Below are positions 26,244-36,523 of a stretch of DNA of 64,000 nucleotides, piece by piece. The translations under genes and the position numbers were made by a program. Position 1 is the stretch's first letter. Each line of letters opens with the position of its first letter. The DNA comes from Hyphomicrobiales bacterium (GTDB taxonomy: Bacteria > Pseudomonadota > Alphaproteobacteria > Rhizobiales > Xanthobacteraceae), in NCBI GenBank assembly GCA_021730985.1, contig JAKFYI010000016.1, forward strand, positions 62,001-126,000, given 5' to 3'. Under the pieces are notes generated by a model. That model made no database searches, was not told the DNA's origin, and was given only the letters and a program-made list of their open reading frames with translations.

Positions 26244-27644
26244 ATGACCGAAGCTGAGAGACCGATCAAGGTGCGTGCCACCAAGCAGGCCAGACGCGCG
26301 CTGGCCGCGCTGACGGCGTGCGCGCTGGCTGCCACGTCGGCGGCGCCCGCTCGCGCGCAAGGCGGCATGCCGCTGGTCCGCGATGCCGAGATCGAACAAC
26401 TGCTGCGCGACTACACCCAGCCCCTGCTGCGCGCCGCGGGCCTCGCGCAACAGAACGTCCGCGTCGTCATCATCAACGACAGGGCGTTCAACGCCTTCGT
26501 GATGGACGGCCGCCGCATCTTCATGAATGCCGGCGCCTTGATGGACGCAACGACGCCGAACCAGCTGATCGGCGTGCTCGCGCACGAAACCGGCCATATC
26601 GCCGGCGGCCACTTGTCGCGGCTGCGCGAACAGCTTGCTCAGGCGCAAACGCAATCGATCATCGCAATGGTGCTCGGCGTCGGCGCCATGGTGGCTGCGT
26701 CGCGCTCCGGCCGCGACGTCGGCAATCCCGCCGCAGCCATCCTGGGCCCGCAGGAAGCAATCCGCCGTTCGCTGCTCTCTTACGTGCGCTCGCAGGAGGA
26801 GCAGGCCGACCGCGCCGGCGTGAAGTTCCTCAACGCGACGCAGCAGTCGCCGAAGGGAATGTCCGAGACGTTCAAGCGGCTGGCCGACCAGATCATGTTT
26901 GCTGCGCAAAACGCCGATCCCTACGTGCAGTCGCACCCGATGCCGGCCGAACGCGTGTCGGCGCTCGAAATTTTCGCCAAGACCAGTCCCTACTGGGACA
27001 AGAAGGATTCCCCCGAGCTGCAAATGCGCCACGACATGATGCGCGCCAAGCTGGTGGGCTTCCTCGACCGGCGCGACACGGTGGGCCGCAAGTATCCGAT
27101 GACCGACACCAGCCTGCCGGCACGCTACGCCCGCGCCATCGCGACCTACCGCCACGCCGATCTGCGCGCCGCGGTGGCGCAGATCGATTCGCTGATCCAG
27201 TCGGTGCCGGCCAACCCGTATTTCCACGAACTCAAGGGCCAGGCTCTGCTGGAAGGCGGCAAGGCGGTCGAGGCGATCGAGCCGCTGCGGCGCGCCGTTA
27301 AGCTCGCGCCGCATCCCGAGCTGATCCAAATCCTGCTGGCCCAGGCGCTGATCGCCGCCAATGACCGCCGGTACGCCGATGAGGCCGTCACCCTGTTGCG
27401 TACCGCACTCACCCGCGAGCCCGAGATGCCGGAAGGTTTCGCACAGCTCGCCATGGCCTACGGCAAGAAAGGCGACCTTGCCCAGGCCGATCTCGCGTCC
27501 GCTCAGTCGGCGTTTACCCGGGGGGATTATAAGACGGCCCGAGAGCTCGCATCCCGGGCCAAGACCCGCTTCGCCATCGGCTCGCCAGGCTGGGTCAAGG
27601 CCGACGATATCGCCACGTTCCGGCCGCCCAATATGCCAAACTGA
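26244..27644 (+). CDS. Periplasmic M48 metalloprotease with TPR domain, BepA-like
   Basis: The 466-residue protein has a signal peptide (up to about residue 38, APARAQ), an M48 peptidase domain with the zinc motif HETGH in VLAHETGHIAGGH and the third ligand Glu in SQEEQADRAGVKFL, and a C-terminal TPR-like helical region (about 300-440). This is the BepA/YfgC layout: a periplasmic protease and chaperone that takes part in outer-membrane protein assembly and in removal of stalled proteins. The next gene encodes a DsbA-like protein 22 bases downstream, which fits joint work on envelope protein folding. The ribosome-binding site is weak. Confidence 0.9.
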   Translation: MTEAERPIKVRATKQARRALAALTACALAATSAAPARAQGGMPLVRDAEIEQLLRDYTQPLLRAAGLAQQNVRVVIINDRAFNAFVMDGRRIFMNAGALMDATTPNQLIGVLAHETGHIAGGHLSRLREQLAQAQTQSIIAMVLGVGAMVAASRSGRDVGNPAAAILGPQEAIRRSLLSYVRSQEEQADRAGVKFLNATQQSPKGMSETFKRLADQIMFAAQNADPYVQSHPMPAERVSALEIFAKTSPYWDKKDSPELQMRHDMMRAKLVGFLDRRDTVGRKYPMTDTSLPARYARAIATYRHADLRAAVAQIDSLIQSVPANPYFHELKGQALLEGGKAVEAIEPLRRAVKLAPHPELIQILLAQALIAANDRRYADEAVTLLRTALTREPEMPEGFAQLAMAYGKKGDLAQADLASAQSAFTRGDYKTARELASRAKTRFAIGSPGWVKADDIATFRPPNMPN

Positions 27645-27666
27645 TTCAACAAGGATCCCACACCTC

Positions 27667-28428
27667 ATGCGCCTTTCTTTCCGCATTGCCCTCGCCGCCG
27701 CGGCCTGGCTCGCGCTCGGCGCCGCAGCGCCCGCCCAATCGATCACCGCCGAGCAGCGCGGCGAGTTCGAGAAGATCATCCGCGAGTACCTGCTGAAGAA
27801 CCCCGAGGTTCTGCAGGAGGCGATCTCCGAACTGGAGAAGCGTCAGGCGATGGCCGAGGCCGCCAAGCACAAGGCCGCCGTCAAGCAGTACGCCGAAGCG
27901 CTGTTCGATTCGACGCGCCACGTCGTGGTCGGCAACCCGAAGGGCGACGTCACCTTCGTCGAGTTCTTCGATTACAACTGCGGCTACTGCAAGCGCGCCA
28001 TGGACGACATGCTGGCGCTGATGAAGGCCGATCCCAACCTCAAGGTTGTGCTCAAAGAGTTCCCGGTGCTGGGTGATGGTTCGCGTGACGCCGCCAAGGT
28101 CGGCGTCGCCGTCCGCATGCAGGATAAGACCGGCAAGAAATATCTCGAATTCCATCAGAAGCTGATGGGAGGCCGCGGCCAGATCGACAAGGCGCGCGCG
28201 GTCGCAGCCGCCCGCGAGGTCGGACTGGACGTGGCGCGGATCGAGCGCGACATCAACAGCGACGAGGTGCGGCTCAGCCTGGAAGAGAGCTTCAAGCTTG
28301 CCGAGGCGCTCGGGCTGAACGGCACGCCGAGCTATGTGATTGGCGGCGAGGTGGCGATCGGCGCCATCGGTCAGGCGGCGCTGAAGGAAAAGATCAATCT
28401 GGCGCGCTGCGGCAAGACCGCCTGCTAG
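27667..28428 (+). CDS. DsbA/Com1-type periplasmic disulfide oxidoreductase
   Basis: The 253-residue protein has a signal peptide (cleaved near AAAPAQS), an N-terminal helical extension (EQRGEFEKIIREYLLKNPEV) typical of Com1/ScsC-like DsbA proteins, and a thioredoxin fold with the active site FDYNCGYCKRA and the cis-proline loop GTPSYVIGG. The extension in this group often drives oligomerisation, in which case the protein can act as an isomerase. It introduces or reshuffles disulfide bonds in the periplasm. Two more cysteines lie at the very C-terminus (ARCGKTAC). It follows the M48 protease gene and is probably in the same operon. Confidence 0.9.
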   Translation: MRLSFRIALAAAAWLALGAAAPAQSITAEQRGEFEKIIREYLLKNPEVLQEAISELEKRQAMAEAAKHKAAVKQYAEALFDSTRHVVVGNPKGDVTFVEFFDYNCGYCKRAMDDMLALMKADPNLKVVLKEFPVLGDGSRDAAKVGVAVRMQDKTGKKYLEFHQKLMGGRGQIDKARAVAAAREVGLDVARIERDINSDEVRLSLEESFKLAEALGLNGTPSYVIGGEVAIGAIGQAALKEKINLARCGKTAC

Positions 28429-28527
28429 AGGACATCGGCCCTCCCGACCGGTCCGATGCGGCAGCGTGGCTCTGGTCAAATGGCCGGAGATGACGCAGAA
28501 ACGCTGGAAATCGACCGGGAGGATACC

Positions 28528-29502
28528 ATGCGGGCCCTTAAGGTTCTGATCGGCGCAGCCGTTCTCATCGCGCTCGCCTTGGCCGGCGCGCCCTCGCAGG
28601 CGCAGCCGCAAGCTTGGCCGCAACGCCCCGTCAAACTGATCCTGCCACTCGGACCGGGCTCCGGCGTTGACATCACCGCGCGCCTGGTCGGCGAGCGGTT
28701 GACCGCCAAGTGGGGCCAGTCGGTGGTGATCGAGAACCGCGCCGGCGGCGACGGCGTGGTGGCGCTGACCGGCTTCATCAGCAGCCGTGACGACCACACG
28801 CTGCTGATGTCGCCGACCTCGTCGTTCACGCATCACCCGTGGACACACGACAAGATGCCTTACGATTCAAAAGATATGATCCCGATCGTGCGCATGACCA
28901 ACACGATCGTGGGCGTCGCGGTGCCCTCCTCGCTGCCGTTCAAGTCGTTCGGCGATCTTATCACTTATGCGAAGGCCAACCCCGGCAAGCTCAACTGGGC
29001 GACGATCACCGGCTTCTTCGACTTCGTGTTCGACGGCTTCCAGAAGAAGGCCGGCATTGAAATCGCGAAGGTGCCATACCGCAACACCGTGCAGGCCGCG
29101 ACCGATCTCGCGGAGGGCCGCATCCAGCTCATGATGTCGGCCTACGCGATCCTGCGTCCCCATGTGCAGTCCGGAAAACTCAACCTGCTGGCGGTCACCG
29201 CGTCCGCTCGCGCACCGATGCTGAAGGACGTGCCGACCACCGCGGAAGCGGGCTTCCCCGACACCACCATCGACGGCCTGGTCGGCATATTCGGTCTGCG
29301 CGAGCTGCCGCCTGCCGTCCGCGAGAAGATCGCAGCCGACGTCATCGCCGTTCTGCAGGATCCGGCGATCCTGGAGCGGCTCACCGCCACCGGACAGGTC
29401 GTCAATCCCGGCAGCCCGGCGGATTTCAGCGCGGCAATCGCCAAGCAGCATGCGCAGGCCACCGAGGCCGGCAAGGTGCTGGGCGTAAAGCCTGCGATGT
29501 AG
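28528..29502 (+). CDS. TctC/Bug-family substrate-binding protein (first of a tandem pair)
   Basis: The 324-residue protein starts MRALKVLIGAAVLIALALAG, a signal peptide, then PQAWPQRPVKLILPLGPGSG, the Bug hallmark. The ATG at 28528 has GGGAGGA upstream; the frame is open to 28456. It shares the QAWPxRPVKL block and overall layout with the neighbour at 29585-30568, so the two look like a tandem duplication that has since diverged. Expected role: periplasmic capture of an organic acid. No membrane partner genes are near. Confidence 0.9.
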   Translation: MRALKVLIGAAVLIALALAGAPSQAQPQAWPQRPVKLILPLGPGSGVDITARLVGERLTAKWGQSVVIENRAGGDGVVALTGFISSRDDHTLLMSPTSSFTHHPWTHDKMPYDSKDMIPIVRMTNTIVGVAVPSSLPFKSFGDLITYAKANPGKLNWATITGFFDFVFDGFQKKAGIEIAKVPYRNTVQAATDLAEGRIQLMMSAYAILRPHVQSGKLNLLAVTASARAPMLKDVPTTAEAGFPDTTIDGLVGIFGLRELPPAVREKIAADVIAVLQDPAILERLTATGQVVNPGSPADFSAAIAKQHAQATEAGKVLGVKPAM

Positions 29503-29584
29503 ATGCCGCTGCGGTCCCGTGACGGCCATATATGATCGCCTGAGCCGCCGTAGCATCGCGACTGAACCATCTGGGAGGAATGCC

Positions 29585-30568
29585 ATGACCACGTTGAAAC
29601 ACCGGGTTATCGCCGTCGCGACGCTTGCCGCCGTGCTGCTGCCGGCCGCCGCGTCGGCCCAATCGCAGCCACAAGCCTGGCCGACGCGACCGGTGAAACT
29701 GGTGTTGCCGCTTGGCGCCGGTTCCGGCGCCGATCTCGGTGCGCGGCTGATCGCGGAGAAGCTGTCCACGAAGTGGGGTCAGTCCGTTGTGGTGGAGAAC
29801 AGGCCCGGTGGCGACGGCTTCGTGGCGATCACGAGCTTCATCAGCGCCAACGACGATCACATGCTGTTCCTGGGACCCGCATCGTCGTTCACCGCACACC
29901 CTTACCTGCACGAGAAACTGCCCTACAAGATGAGCGACCTGTCTCCGGTGGCGCGGATCAGCGCCACGGTGGTGTCCTTGCAGGCCCCCGCTTCGATGAA
30001 CATCAAGTCGTTCAAGGAACTGGCGGATATCGCAAAAGCGCAGCCGGGCAAGCTCAACTGGGCAACCATCACCGGCGCAACCGACTTGATCGTCGCCGCG
30101 TGGCTCAAGAAGGCGGGCATCGACATGGTCAAGGTGCCCTATCGCAATCCCGTGCAGGCTCTTACCGACGTGTCCGAGGGACGGCTTCATCTATACAGCG
30201 CGGCCTACGCCATCGCGCGGCCGCAGATTCAGGCCGGACGCGTGCAACTGCTGGCGGTGAGTTCGAGCAAACCCGCATCGATGCTGCCCAACGTGCCGAC
30301 CATCGCCGAGGCCGGCTTTCCCGATCTCACCTTCGACGGGCTGGTCGGCATCTTTGGTCCGCGCGAAATGCCTCTGGCGTTGCGCGAGCGGATCGCGTCC
30401 GACGTCAAGGAAGCGCTGTCCGACAAGGGGCTCGCGGACAAGCTTATCGCCAGCGCCCAGGAGATCGTGCCGGGCGGGGCGGCGGAACTCGCCGCGTCCA
30501 TCGATCAGCAGTTCAAAGCCGTCGCGGAAATCGCCAAGGTGCTGGGCCTGAAGGCCGCGACGAACTGA
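29585..30568 (+). CDS. TctC/Bug-family substrate-binding protein (second of a tandem pair)
   Basis: The 327-residue protein has a signal peptide (MTTLKHRVIAVATLAAVLLP, cleaved near AAASAQS) and the Bug hallmark QAWPTRPVKLVLPLGAGSGA, with VPYRNPVQALTDVSEGRLHL later. GGGAGGA lies just before the ATG. It begins 82 bases after its paralogue. The pair share the same atypical loop EGRxxxxSAYAI in place of the more common GRVDxMF segment, which suggests a shared ligand class different from that of the other receptors in the window. Confidence 0.9.
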   Translation: MTTLKHRVIAVATLAAVLLPAAASAQSQPQAWPTRPVKLVLPLGAGSGADLGARLIAEKLSTKWGQSVVVENRPGGDGFVAITSFISANDDHMLFLGPASSFTAHPYLHEKLPYKMSDLSPVARISATVVSLQAPASMNIKSFKELADIAKAQPGKLNWATITGATDLIVAAWLKKAGIDMVKVPYRNPVQALTDVSEGRLHLYSAAYAIARPQIQAGRVQLLAVSSSKPASMLPNVPTIAEAGFPDLTFDGLVGIFGPREMPLALRERIASDVKEALSDKGLADKLIASAQEIVPGGAAELAASIDQQFKAVAEIAKVLGLKAATN

Positions 30569-30684
30569 AATTTCGCCGCAAATCATCCATTTGGCCGGAT
30601 CGGGGACGCGCTTCCCCTTTCCGGCCTAAGTGCCTATAAACCCTTGGAATGTCGCCCGCGCGGCGCGGACAGCAAGGCGAGCCG

Positions 30685-31140
30685 ATGGCGAAGACCATCT
30701 ACGTTCTCAACGGCCCCAACATGAACCTGCTCGGCACCCGCCAGCCGGAAATCTACGGGCGTGCCACCATCAAGGACGTCGAGAAGCTGTGCCGCGACGC
30801 CGGCAAGCGCCACGGCTTCGGCATCGAGTTCCATTGCTCCAACCACGAGGGCGTCCTGGTCGATCTGATCCAGCAGGCGGGCGCGGCAAAAGCCGCCGGC
30901 ATCGTGATCAACGGCGCGGCGCTGACCACCACCTCGATCTCGATCCACGACGCGCTGAAGTCGGTCCGCGTCCCGGCGATCGAGGTGCATGTGACCAACA
31001 TCTTCGCCCGCGAGACCTGGCGCCACGCCTCGGTGATCGCGCCTGTCGCCAAGGCGACCATGGCGGGCTTCGGCATCCACGGTTACGCGCTCGCCATCGA
31101 GGCGATGGCGCAGATGACCGGCACGAAATCCAAGCGCTGA
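30685..31140 (+). CDS. aroQ: Type II 3-dehydroquinate dehydratase homologue with altered active site
   Basis: The 151-residue protein sits in the usual alphaproteobacterial aroQ-accB-accC order and keeps the N-terminal signature ([19 protein letters not shown]) with Asn12, Arg19 and Tyr24. Type II dehydroquinases make 3-dehydroshikimate in the shikimate pathway. The second signature is unusual. The family has N-x-x-A-Y-T-H-T-S, where His is catalytic; here it reads NGAALTTTS (residues 76-84), so Tyr is Leu80 and the His is Thr82. Likewise FRHHS is WRHAS (residues 112-116). His102 and Arg113 remain. The enzyme may be impaired or have another substrate. Start at 30685 ([10 protein letters not shown]) with AAGGCGAG upstream. 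Confidence 0.85.
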   Translation: MAKTIYVLNGPNMNLLGTRQPEIYGRATIKDVEKLCRDAGKRHGFGIEFHCSNHEGVLVDLIQQAGAAKAAGIVINGAALTTTSISIHDALKSVRVPAIEVHVTNIFARETWRHASVIAPVAKATMAGFGIHGYALAIEAMAQMTGTKSKR

Positions 31141-31148
31141 CCGGCACG

Positions 31149-31619
31149 ATGGGAAAAAAGCCCGCGCAGAAGACCGAACTGGACCGTGAGCTGATCCACG
31201 AGCTCGCAGGCCTGCTCGATGAAACCGGGCTGACCGAAATCGAGATCGAGCGCGATGGCCTGCGGGTGCGCGTCGCGCGCGGTCGTGAGGTAAGCCACTA
31301 TGCCGGCGGCGGCGCCCCGCAGCCCGCGATGCTCGCTACAGCCGTGCCCGCCCCCCTCGCTGCGCCGGCTGATCCCGCGAGCCATCCCGGCGTCGTCGCT
31401 TCGCCGATGGTCGGCACCGCTTATCTCGGAGCCTCGCCCGGCGCGATGCCGTTCGTCGATGTCGGCAGCAAGGTCGTTGCCGGTGAAACACTTCTCATCG
31501 TCGAGGCGATGAAGACCATGAACCAGATTCCGGCGCCCCGCTCGGGCACCGTGACGCAAGTCCTGATTGGAGACGCGCAGCCGGTCGAGTTCGGCGAGCC
31601 GTTGATGATCATTGAATGA
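31149..31619 (+). CDS. accB: Biotin carboxyl carrier protein of acetyl-CoA carboxylase
   Basis: The 156-residue AccB carries the biotin that shuttles carboxyl groups between AccC and the carboxyltransferase in the first step of fatty-acid synthesis. The N-terminal helical region ([19 protein letters not shown]) and a Pro/Ala-rich linker lead to the biotinyl domain at about residues 80-156, with the modified Lys122 in EAMKTMN. The gene starts 8 bases after aroQ and ends 19 bases before accC, so the three are one operon. Confidence 0.96.
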   Translation: MGKKPAQKTELDRELIHELAGLLDETGLTEIEIERDGLRVRVARGREVSHYAGGGAPQPAMLATAVPAPLAAPADPASHPGVVASPMVGTAYLGASPGAMPFVDVGSKVVAGETLLIVEAMKTMNQIPAPRSGTVTQVLIGDAQPVEFGEPLMIIE

Positions 31620-31638
31620 ACAGCGGGCCGGCCCCGGT

Positions 31639-32991
<1,353 letters not shown>

Positions 32992-33002
32992 GCGGGTGGT
33001 TT

Positions 33003-33051
33003 GAGCATGATATTTTCCGAAAACCGGCTCCCGCTTTTCGGGATCATGCTT
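33003..33051. repeat. Palindromic intergenic repeat of the Hyphomicrobiales GAGCATGAT type
   Basis: A 49-base element starts GAGCATGAT and ends GATCATGCTT. The ends pair (AGCATGAT with ATCATGCT) and an inner stem pairs CCGAAAA with TTTTCGG. I recall closely similar palindromes in many copies between genes of Bradyrhizobium, Rhodopseudomonas and relatives. It lies between the convergent accC and response-regulator genes and probably also acts as a bidirectional terminator. Confidence 0.75.
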
Positions 33052-33413
33052 CAGTGCTGCATCGCGAAGCGCTGCAGCAGAGTGCAGACCTTCTCCGGAT
33101 CGTAGGGCTTGGGCACAAAGGCCGAGCCCGGCACAGCGTTGAGCAGTTCGATCGCGCCGACCAGGCCCGAGGCATAGACCACCGGCAGATTGGGCCGCAG
33201 CTCACGGGCCAGCAGCGCGAGCTTCCCGCCATCGATGCCGCCCGGCAGGTTGATGTCGGTGAACAGCACATCGCAGGGCGCGCCGCACGTCAGGTGTTGC
33301 AGGGCATCCTTGGCGGTCGCCACCGCATGGACCTGGAAGCCGTGCTCGGCCAGCACCCCGGCCACCATGTCGCTGATCAGGAACTCGTCCTCGACGAGCA
33401 GGATCCGTGTCAT
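33051..33413 (-). CDS. Single-domain response regulator (CheY-like receiver)
   Basis: The 121-residue protein is a receiver domain alone: [15 protein letters not shown] gives the acidic pair, [12 protein letters not shown] the phospho-acceptor Asp (about residue 55), VVYASGL the switch Ser/Thr position, and [10 protein letters not shown] the conserved Lys. No output domain is present, so it acts through protein contacts or as a phosphate relay or sink. No histidine kinase gene is next to it. I chose ATG 33413 because the receiver fold starts there; a frame to 33443 is open. Confidence 0.9.
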   Translation of the reverse strand: MTRILLVEDEFLISDMVAGVLAEHGFQVHAVATAKDALQHLTCGAPCDVLFTDINLPGGIDGGKLALLARELRPNLPVVYASGLVGAIELLNAVPGSAFVPKPYDPEKVCTLLQRFAMQH

Positions 33414-33570
33414 TGCGCCCATCCGTCCATCCCCTCGCCCCATGCCCGGGGCATCAGATCAACGCGGCCGGACCTCCGATGTTGCGGATTGTCTGAAAAT
33501 GGCGGGCATCATGTTTAACAGGGCATTCAAGGGTGCGTTGCAGCACCGGCCGGGCGCGCTAAAATGGCGC

Positions 33571-34248
33571 ATGGCCAACCGCGACACGCTGGTCGAGATC
33601 ACGCCCGAGGTGCTGCTCAAGGCCTATGCCTGCGGCATCTTCCCGATGGCGGAGAGCGCCGACGACCCGACGCTCTACTGGGTCGAGCCGGACGAGCGGG
33701 GCATCATGCCTCTCGACCGCTTCCATGTGCCGGGCCGGCTCGCCCGCACCGTCCGCTCGGACCGCTTCGTGGTCCGCATCAATCACGACTTCGAAGGCGT
33801 GCTCGACGGCTGCGCCGAGGAACAACCCGGCCGCACCAAGACCTGGATCAATGCGCGCATCCGCAGGCTCTATGGCAAGCTGTACGAGATCGGGCACTGC
33901 CACAGCGTCGAAGCCTACGAGAACGATATGCTGGTTGGCGGATTGTACGGCGTCTCACTGGGCCGGGCTTTCTTCGGCGAGAGCATGTTCCATCGCACGC
34001 GGGATGCTTCGAAGGTCGCGCTCATCCATCTGGCTGCGCGATTGCGCGCCGGCGGATTCCAGTTGCTCGACACCCAGTTCGTAACCGGCCACTTGCGCAC
34101 GTTCGGCGCAATGGAGGTGCCGAAGCCGGAGTATCACAAGCTGCTGGAAGCGGCGCTGGTCGGTGAAGCCGACTTCGCGGCGTTGCCGACCGATCGGCCC
34201 GTCAGCGGCGCCGAAGCGCTGAGCTTCCTCGGCGACGCCCTCGCCTGA
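33571..34248 (+). CDS. aat: Leucyl/phenylalanyl-tRNA--protein transferase
   Basis: This enzyme of about 225 residues adds Leu or Phe from tRNA to proteins with N-terminal Arg or Lys, marking them for ClpS/ClpAP in the N-degron pathway; clpS is also in this window at 44644. The family motifs are clear: [31 protein letters not shown], the [18 protein letters not shown] block and [16 protein letters not shown]. The ATG at 33571 ([16 protein letters not shown]) matches the usual start for this order; upstream in-frame ATGs at 33499 and 33511 would add a basic extension. Confidence 0.95.
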   Translation: MANRDTLVEITPEVLLKAYACGIFPMAESADDPTLYWVEPDERGIMPLDRFHVPGRLARTVRSDRFVVRINHDFEGVLDGCAEEQPGRTKTWINARIRRLYGKLYEIGHCHSVEAYENDMLVGGLYGVSLGRAFFGESMFHRTRDASKVALIHLAARLRAGGFQLLDTQFVTGHLRTFGAMEVPKPEYHKLLEAALVGEADFAALPTDRPVSGAEALSFLGDALA

Positions 34249-34251
34249 CAA

Positions 34252-35094
34252 TCAGCGCGGCGACGTACCTGGCGGCGGCAACGGCTGCGCCTGCGGGGCC
34301 GGACGGCGCGGCTGCTGTTGTTGCTGGGCCGCGGCGGGCTTCGCCTCCGGCGTGGCTTCTGCGACGGACGGGGGCGTGCCGCCTTTGCAGTCGGTCAGCC
34401 AGACATCGTAGATCGGGTGCTCGACCGCGTTGAGTCCTGGGCTCGCAGCGAACATCCAGCCGCTGAAGATGCGGCGCAGTTCGCCCTGCAGCGTGAGTTC
34501 GTCCACTTCGATAAAAGCGTCGGTGTTCGGCGACAGCGTCGGCGGGCGCGTGTAGCAGACCCGCGGCGTCACCTCGAGAGCGCCGAAGCGCACAGTCTCA
34601 TTGACCGCCACCTCGAAGTTGATGATGCGCCCGGTGATCTTGTCGAGCCCGGAGAACACAGCGGTCGGATTGGCGATCTTCTGCGCCGGCGGCTCCATGA
34701 TGATCTCGTCGCCGGGCTGCGGCGCCGTGTTGGCGGGCTGCGGCGTTCCGGGCGGACGCATCTGTCCCGGCAGACCGGGCGGTTGGCGCTGATCCGGCGG
34801 CTGGCCGGGCCTTGCGGTCATACCCGGCTGTTGCTGCGGCACGCCCGCGGAGCCTGGCGGCGGCAACGGCTGCTGCTGGATGCGTCCCGGCGGCGGGCCG
34901 GGCGGCAATCCGGTTTGCGGGCGGTTCTGCTGCGTGCCCGGTGGCGGCAACGGTCGATCGGGAATGCTGCTCGGCGGCCGCGGCGGCTCGGTGCGGAACA
35001 GATTCTCGAAAATGTTGGGAAACTGCGCGCGCGCGGGCGAGCCGATCAGGGCCGCCACAGCGACCAGCAGAACGAGGGACAGAGATCGGGCCAT
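34252..35094 (-). CDS. DUF2155 exported proline/glutamine-rich protein
   Basis: The protein of about 280 residues has a signal peptide (ARSLSLVLLVAVAALIGSPA), a long low-complexity region rich in Pro, Gln and Gly (about residues 30-135), and a folded DUF2155 domain (about 140-240) containing KITGRIINFEVAVNETVRFG, VCYTRPP and FSGWMFAASPGLNAVEHPIYD, with two cysteines likely to form a disulfide. The tail is again Gln/Pro-rich. The function of DUF2155 is unknown; it is usually periplasmic and found near aat and NDUFA12 genes as here. The frame extends to a TTG at 35115, but ATG 35094 is the more natural start. Confidence 0.87.
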   Translation of the reverse strand: MARSLSLVLLVAVAALIGSPARAQFPNIFENLFRTEPPRPPSSIPDRPLPPPGTQQNRPQTGLPPGPPPGRIQQQPLPPPGSAGVPQQQPGMTARPGQPPDQRQPPGLPGQMRPPGTPQPANTAPQPGDEIIMEPPAQKIANPTAVFSGLDKITGRIINFEVAVNETVRFGALEVTPRVCYTRPPTLSPNTDAFIEVDELTLQGELRRIFSGWMFAASPGLNAVEHPIYDVWLTDCKGGTPPSVAEATPEAKPAAAQQQQQPRRPAPQAQPLPPPGTSPR

Positions 35095-35202
35095 CAGCGG
35101 CTTTTTCGGCCTCAAAAGGCATTTCGCCGTTGCCGAGACAATCCGGTTAACACGGGGAATAAGGCGTGGAAAGGGCGAGCTAAGCCGTTGCGGCCGCAGC
35201 GA

Positions 35203-35613
35203 CTAACGGCCCGGCGTCCAGGCCTTGTAATCGCCGGTCGCCTTCGGCCGCCGGCCTTGGGCCAGTGTCGATCCGGAGGGACGCTGCGCAGCCGGCGTGC
35301 CGGTGAGATTGGGCCGATGCGGCTTCTGCCACGGCCGCGGCTTGTAATTCTCTTCGGTCGGCGGCGTATCGACCGTGTGATGCAGCCAGCCATGCCACGA
35401 CGGCGGTACCATCGAAGGCTCAGTCACGCCATTGTAGATCACCCAGCGCCGCTGCATCAGCAGTGTCGGATCGATCTTGCCGCCGCGGGTGCGGAAGTAG
35501 CGGTTGCCGAACTCGTCCTGGCCGACCAGTTCGCCATACGCCCACGTCCAGAGTTGGGTGCCGAAGGTCTGGCCGTTCCACCATGTGAAGAAGCGCAGGA
35601 AAAAGGTCTTCAT
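35203..35613 (-). CDS. NDUFA12-family accessory protein of respiratory complex I
   Basis: The 136-residue protein begins MKTFFLRFFTWWNGQTFGTQ and contains GELVGQDEFGNRYFRTRGG and RRWVIYNGVTEPSMVPPSWHGWLH, the signature of NDUFA12 (mitochondrial B17.2). In alphaproteobacteria this is an accessory subunit of NADH:ubiquinone oxidoreductase at the membrane. The C-terminus is basic and proline-rich. The start is ATG 35613; a longer frame to 35970 lacks any family match upstream of this Met. It is followed by the DUF2155 gene on the same strand, a common pairing. Confidence 0.92.
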   Translation of the reverse strand: MKTFFLRFFTWWNGQTFGTQLWTWAYGELVGQDEFGNRYFRTRGGKIDPTLLMQRRWVIYNGVTEPSMVPPSWHGWLHHTVDTPPTEENYKPRPWQKPHRPNLTGTPAAQRPSGSTLAQGRRPKATGDYKAWTPGR

Positions 35614-36523
35614 GGGCCGTTCTTGCCATCGGCCTCCCCGGCTGTCCAGCGCACCGCAGTCTGCGCGTTGAATGTGCCCGCGAGGACGAACACGAATTGT
35701 TTCGGAGGACAACAATAGCCGATGCAACGGCGCCGATCGCAGTGCGCAAACAGCGCGAAACGCCATGCTGCCTCGGGTTTGAAGCAACCGCACGAATTCA
35801 CGACGCCGCGCGCCGATTCTCGCGCCTGGCCGCCGCCGGTCACGCGCACCGGTTTCGGCGGCGACCATGACAACTAAGCGGCTGGACGCTTTGCGAGAAT
35901 CGCTGCTCGTGGATGACGCGTCGATGACGGCGCTGGCCGTTCCAGGGGACAAGTCGAGCCGCCATCCCATCCCTTCGGCCCGGCCGGATCGCCCAAAAAA
36001 GGTAATTTGTTACCGGAAACTGCAGCACTCGGAGATTGACTGGGGATTTGTGACAACGCGGTTGCGGGCTCGTGACAGAAGGGGCTTTCGGAATCCTGCC
36101 GGTTTGTCCGATACTTCGCTGGTCACGCTGAGTCGTCCCGGAAATCCCCAGAATTAACACCCGAGGCACAAGACTTAGTATTTGATTCAGTTTCGGCGTC
36201 TATTGCTTGACGGATGCGAAGTGTCTGTCATAGCGTCCTGAACGTTCGGCACGGGTCTGTTTGGTGTCCCGGTCGGACCATCTCATTACGATCTTTGGTT
36301 GGTTCTCCGCCTGAAATGCAACCCTGGCGGGGTGCGGGCGAGCGTTGCCGTGTGTCGGCCCTGTCGGGTCAGTTCAGCGTTCGGAACGGTACCGGGGCCA
36401 GTCGCCGGACCTATGTAAGAGACGCGTCAAAAACACTGCAACGGAGGGGCGAAAGGCTCCGCCGGGGGATAAACTGTCGGGGCCCTCAGGCTGCCGACGC
36501 GCGCAATGAAGGGGCAAACACCA
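35614..36523. other. 910-base intergenic region between NDUFA12 and nrdJ
   Basis: No supported gene. A 96-codon plus-strand frame at 35867-36157 has no ribosome-binding site or family match and I leave it out. Promoters for the divergent NDUFA12 and nrdJ genes must be here. A weak candidate for nrdJ is TTGACG (36207-36212) with ATAGCG 17 bases later (36230-36235), which would give a leader of about 290 bases. I looked for a cobalamin riboswitch core, since nrdJ is B12-dependent, and saw none. The first 300 bases beside NDUFA12 hold nothing I recognise. Confidence 0.4.

Noticed and set aside
35867-36157. 96-codon open frame in the NDUFA12-nrdJ intergenic region
   Set aside because: No ribosome-binding site, no recognisable domain, mixed composition without coding character, and no operon context.
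36157-36523. Cobalamin riboswitch in front of nrdJ
   Set aside because: I searched the leader by eye for the conserved B12-box core and its partner segments and did not find them.
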